Source: an uncultured Clostridia bacterium | GTDB taxonomy: Bacteria > Bacillota > Clostridia > Christensenellales > Borkfalkiaceae | NCBI GenBank assembly: GCA_930990665.1 | Contig: CAKNQN010000001.1 | Coordinates: 62,001-126,000, forward strand | Direction of reading: 5' to 3' | Length of the DNA: 64,000 nucleotides | In this document: piece by piece, positions 62,415-64,000 of the stretch | How the letters are laid out: each line of letters begins with the position of its first letter | How positions within the stretch are numbered: the stretch's first letter is position 1 | The notes under the pieces: model-generated | Told to the model about the DNA's origin: nothing | The model's input: only the letters and a program-made list of their open reading frames with translations | Databases searched by the model: none | Program-made: the position numbers and the translations under genes

Positions 62415-63662
62415 ATGCAACAGCAAAGCATGCAGCAGGCGCCTGACCCGCAGGCGCAAAGCCGCCGTCTGCACAAGAAACTTGTGCCGGCCAACATCGT
62501 GATCCTTATTCTGGCACTCACGGCAGTCGTATCCCTTCTGGCCGGTTCGATGCTCAGCGTCAGCGTTCGGATCAATGGCGATTTTGTATCGCAGGTCATG
62601 GAACAGGCCATGGCAGGGTCATCGGGCGGGCAGAGCCCGTCGCAGGGAGAAGGAGAAACGGGCGGCTCGGACGGCAGTGCAGATTCCGGGTCCGGACAGA
62701 CAGAGTCCACCGACCAGAATGAACAGATGGTCGAGATGATGCAGTATGTATTCAGCGACGTCGATTATACTCTCCATGTTCGCGTCAATCCCGTCGAGAT
62801 GTTCCTTGCGGGCGTCGCGGCGGATAACCAGGCAGTCCGCGATTACCTGACGGAACTTTTGTCGGAGGCGCGCACCTCGCTGGAAGGTCTGATCAAGCAG
62901 ATCATGCCTGCGTTCCTGTCCGTGGTCGTGGCGACTGCGGTCGAAAATGTGGATGTGGACCAGCTGGAAAATGTCAGCACGGAGGAGATCGGGCAGGTCG
63001 TGACCCTTCTGTCGGAGAACCAAACGGAGGAAGCGAAGGCGCAATTCCCTGCGCTCGCGCAAAAATTTGCTTCCGAACAGTTGGGCAAGGAATTGACATC
63101 CGACCAGCTCACACAGGCGAGCGATATATTCAATACCATCGTGGACAACGGAACCAAAGACGGAGAGTTCAGTTTTTACAGCGTCATCACGACGATGTCC
63201 GGCGGCTCGGGTGAAGGAAGCTCGCAAAACCCTCTGGATACGATTTTTTCGGCGGCTGACAATCTGGACGATAATACCGTATCTACGGTCAAGCTGGTCT
63301 TTGTGGCTGTCACGGCTGCCGGGGTAGGTCTGGCGGCGTTCTGCTGGTTCATGCTGGCGCTCCTGTCTTTTATACATATCTTTGCAAAGAACAAAAAGGT
63401 GGCCATGTGGTACGTGAAGCTATTCGGCTTCCTGCCTTGCATGCTCTTCTTTGTGGCGCCTACCCTTGCCCTGGCGATTGTGCCGGGTATGGTGGGAGGC
63501 AGCAATCCGGCGATGGCGATGATCTCTTCGCTCGGCGCAAGTTTTGTGGGAACGGTCCTTTTGTCGGGTGCGTGCTACATTCTTTTGTGGCTCGTCTCGA
63601 TCTTCTGGTGCTTCCCGATCAAACGCAAGATCCGTAAACTCAAAAAGACGGGTGCAATTTAA
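62415..63662 (+). CDS. Uncharacterised membrane protein, 415 residues
   Basis: Not recognised. One membrane segment (~29-48), then a ~240-residue extracytoplasmic domain that starts with a Gly/Ser/Asp-rich linker (~70-100) and holds a helical stretch (VEMMQYVFSDVDYTLHVRVNPVEMF), then three further membrane segments (~296-325, ~337-360, ~370-405). C-terminus is basic and cytoplasmic. It has no enzymatic motif, and could be a sensor, transporter accessory or envelope protein. AAAAGGAG precedes ATG 62415. Terminator follows. Confidence 0.65.
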   Translation: MQQQSMQQAPDPQAQSRRLHKKLVPANIVILILALTAVVSLLAGSMLSVSVRINGDFVSQVMEQAMAGSSGGQSPSQGEGETGGSDGSADSGSGQTESTDQNEQMVEMMQYVFSDVDYTLHVRVNPVEMFLAGVAADNQAVRDYLTELLSEARTSLEGLIKQIMPAFLSVVVATAVENVDVDQLENVSTEEIGQVVTLLSENQTEEAKAQFPALAQKFASEQLGKELTSDQLTQASDIFNTIVDNGTKDGEFSFYSVITTMSGGSGEGSSQNPLDTIFSAADNLDDNTVSTVKLVFVAVTAAGVGLAAFCWFMLALLSFIHIFAKNKKVAMWYVKLFGFLPCMLFFVAPTLALAIVPGMVGGSNPAMAMISSLGASFVGTVLLSGACYILLWLVSIFWCFPIKRKIRKLKKTGAI

Positions 63663-63668
63663 TGAAAG

Positions 63669-63697
63669 AGAGGACGGTTCGCTCGTCCTCTTTTTTT
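63669..63697 (+). terminator. Terminator after the membrane protein
   Basis: AGAGGACG / CGTCCTCT with GTTCGCT loop, then TTTTTT. Confidence 0.9.
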
Positions 63698-64000
63698 ATG
63701 AAGAGCCTCGCACATTCTGCGAGGACAACGGTAAGAATGCCTTCTCTTTCGCATTGTTTTTTGCGGGCGAAACTTGCTGGTTCCGGTATAACTTACTCAC
63801 CGGCTTTGGCGAATCGTCAAAATTTCCGGCAGAACTCTTTTTCAGCCATGACTCCGCATACGAGCAGAATATTGTTTCTGGCGGAGTGTTCTCCGGTTTT
63901 TATGTGGGGGGACAAACTCTTTCGGGCGGAAAGAGGTGAAATGCCCGTTTTTACTTGCTTTTTTTTGGGTAAACGGGTACAATAATATGTGAATCCAAAG
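63698..64000. other. Window end, no confirmed gene
   Basis: A minus-strand frame of about 65 codons reads like the end of a protein (SWLKKSSAGNFDDSPKP, ending VRGSS) but lacks a start inside the window. Plus-strand frames begin inside the terminator and have no ribosome site. Confidence 0.4.
63955..63983 (+). promoter_or_regulatory. Promoter pointing out of the window
   Basis: TTGCTT, 17-base spacer, TACAAT; the gene it serves lies beyond 64000. Confidence 0.65.

Noticed and set aside
63544-63985. Plus-strand frames at the window end
   Set aside because: They start inside the membrane-protein gene or its terminator and show no protein-like pattern.

Overview
The window reads as a moderately GC-rich chromosome segment from a Gram-positive (Bacillota), Clostridia-type bacterium. 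This is inferred from the Firmicutes-style rimP-nusA-ylxR-ylxQ-infB-rbfA-nrnA-truB-ribF run, the dnaG-rpoD-trmK-nif3 run, strong AGGAGG-type ribosome sites, TTGACA-17-TATAAT promoters and many T-tailed terminators. The glycan genes suggest a gut or other carbohydrate-rich habitat. No genus can be named from sequence alone. No phage, transposase or CRISPR array was seen.

Layout. 1-3.5 kb: a 5'-cut alpha-L-rhamnosidase (GH78), a GH127 beta-L-arabinofuranosidase and a 61-residue orphan. 3.8-7.4 kb, minus strand: a conserved but uncharacterised radical-SAM/partner pair (the radical-SAM gene has an apparent frameshift) and an orphan, followed by an array of eight 34-40 bp repeats. 7.3-11.3 kb: HAD phosphatase, asnA, a GDPD phosphodiesterase and an aldo/keto reductase. 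11.4-23.8 kb: aromatic amino acid block (tyrA, then aroC-aroB-aroA-aroE-aroQ-aroK, closely packed), interrupted by a DUF1934 protein, two metallo-beta-lactamase-fold proteins, a degenerate Rho-like protein, a ROK glucokinase and a patatin. 24-31 kb: dGTPase-like gene, dnaG, two tandem rpoD genes, trmK, nif3 and a zinc-ribbon coiled-coil gene. 31.5-38.6 kb: DUF378, ppx, maf, mreB-like, nrdR, ispG and a PolC-derived exonuclease. 38.6-50.4 kb: translation/transcription block (rimP to ribF), endonuclease IV family, M24 peptidase, efp and dtd. 50.5-51 kb: a likely 6S RNA and tRNA-Glu(CTC). 51-64 kb: accessory and metabolic genes (GH112 phosphorylase, AraC regulator, chimeric gene remnant, SGNH lipoprotein, pyridoxal-type kinase, SDR, glpK, sugar acetyltransferase, thyA, folA, and a large uncharacterised membrane protein).

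Most unusual points. (1) A full-length Rho homologue has lost the P-loop lysine, the catalytic Asp-Glu and the R-loop, so it is probably an ATPase-dead Rho. (2) The gene at the polC position keeps only the N-terminal/OB region and the proofreading exonuclease; the PHP and polymerase domains are gone and an exact beta-clamp motif QLSLF sits in the new linker. (3) Two rpoD genes lie in tandem with a 169 bp block identical at 168 positions. (4) A short palindromic element, AGTA(C/T)TATG-N5-(C/T)ATA, occurs at four unrelated places, two of which share 24 of 27 bases. (5) Three genes look leaderless or nearly so, one of them fed by the repeat array.
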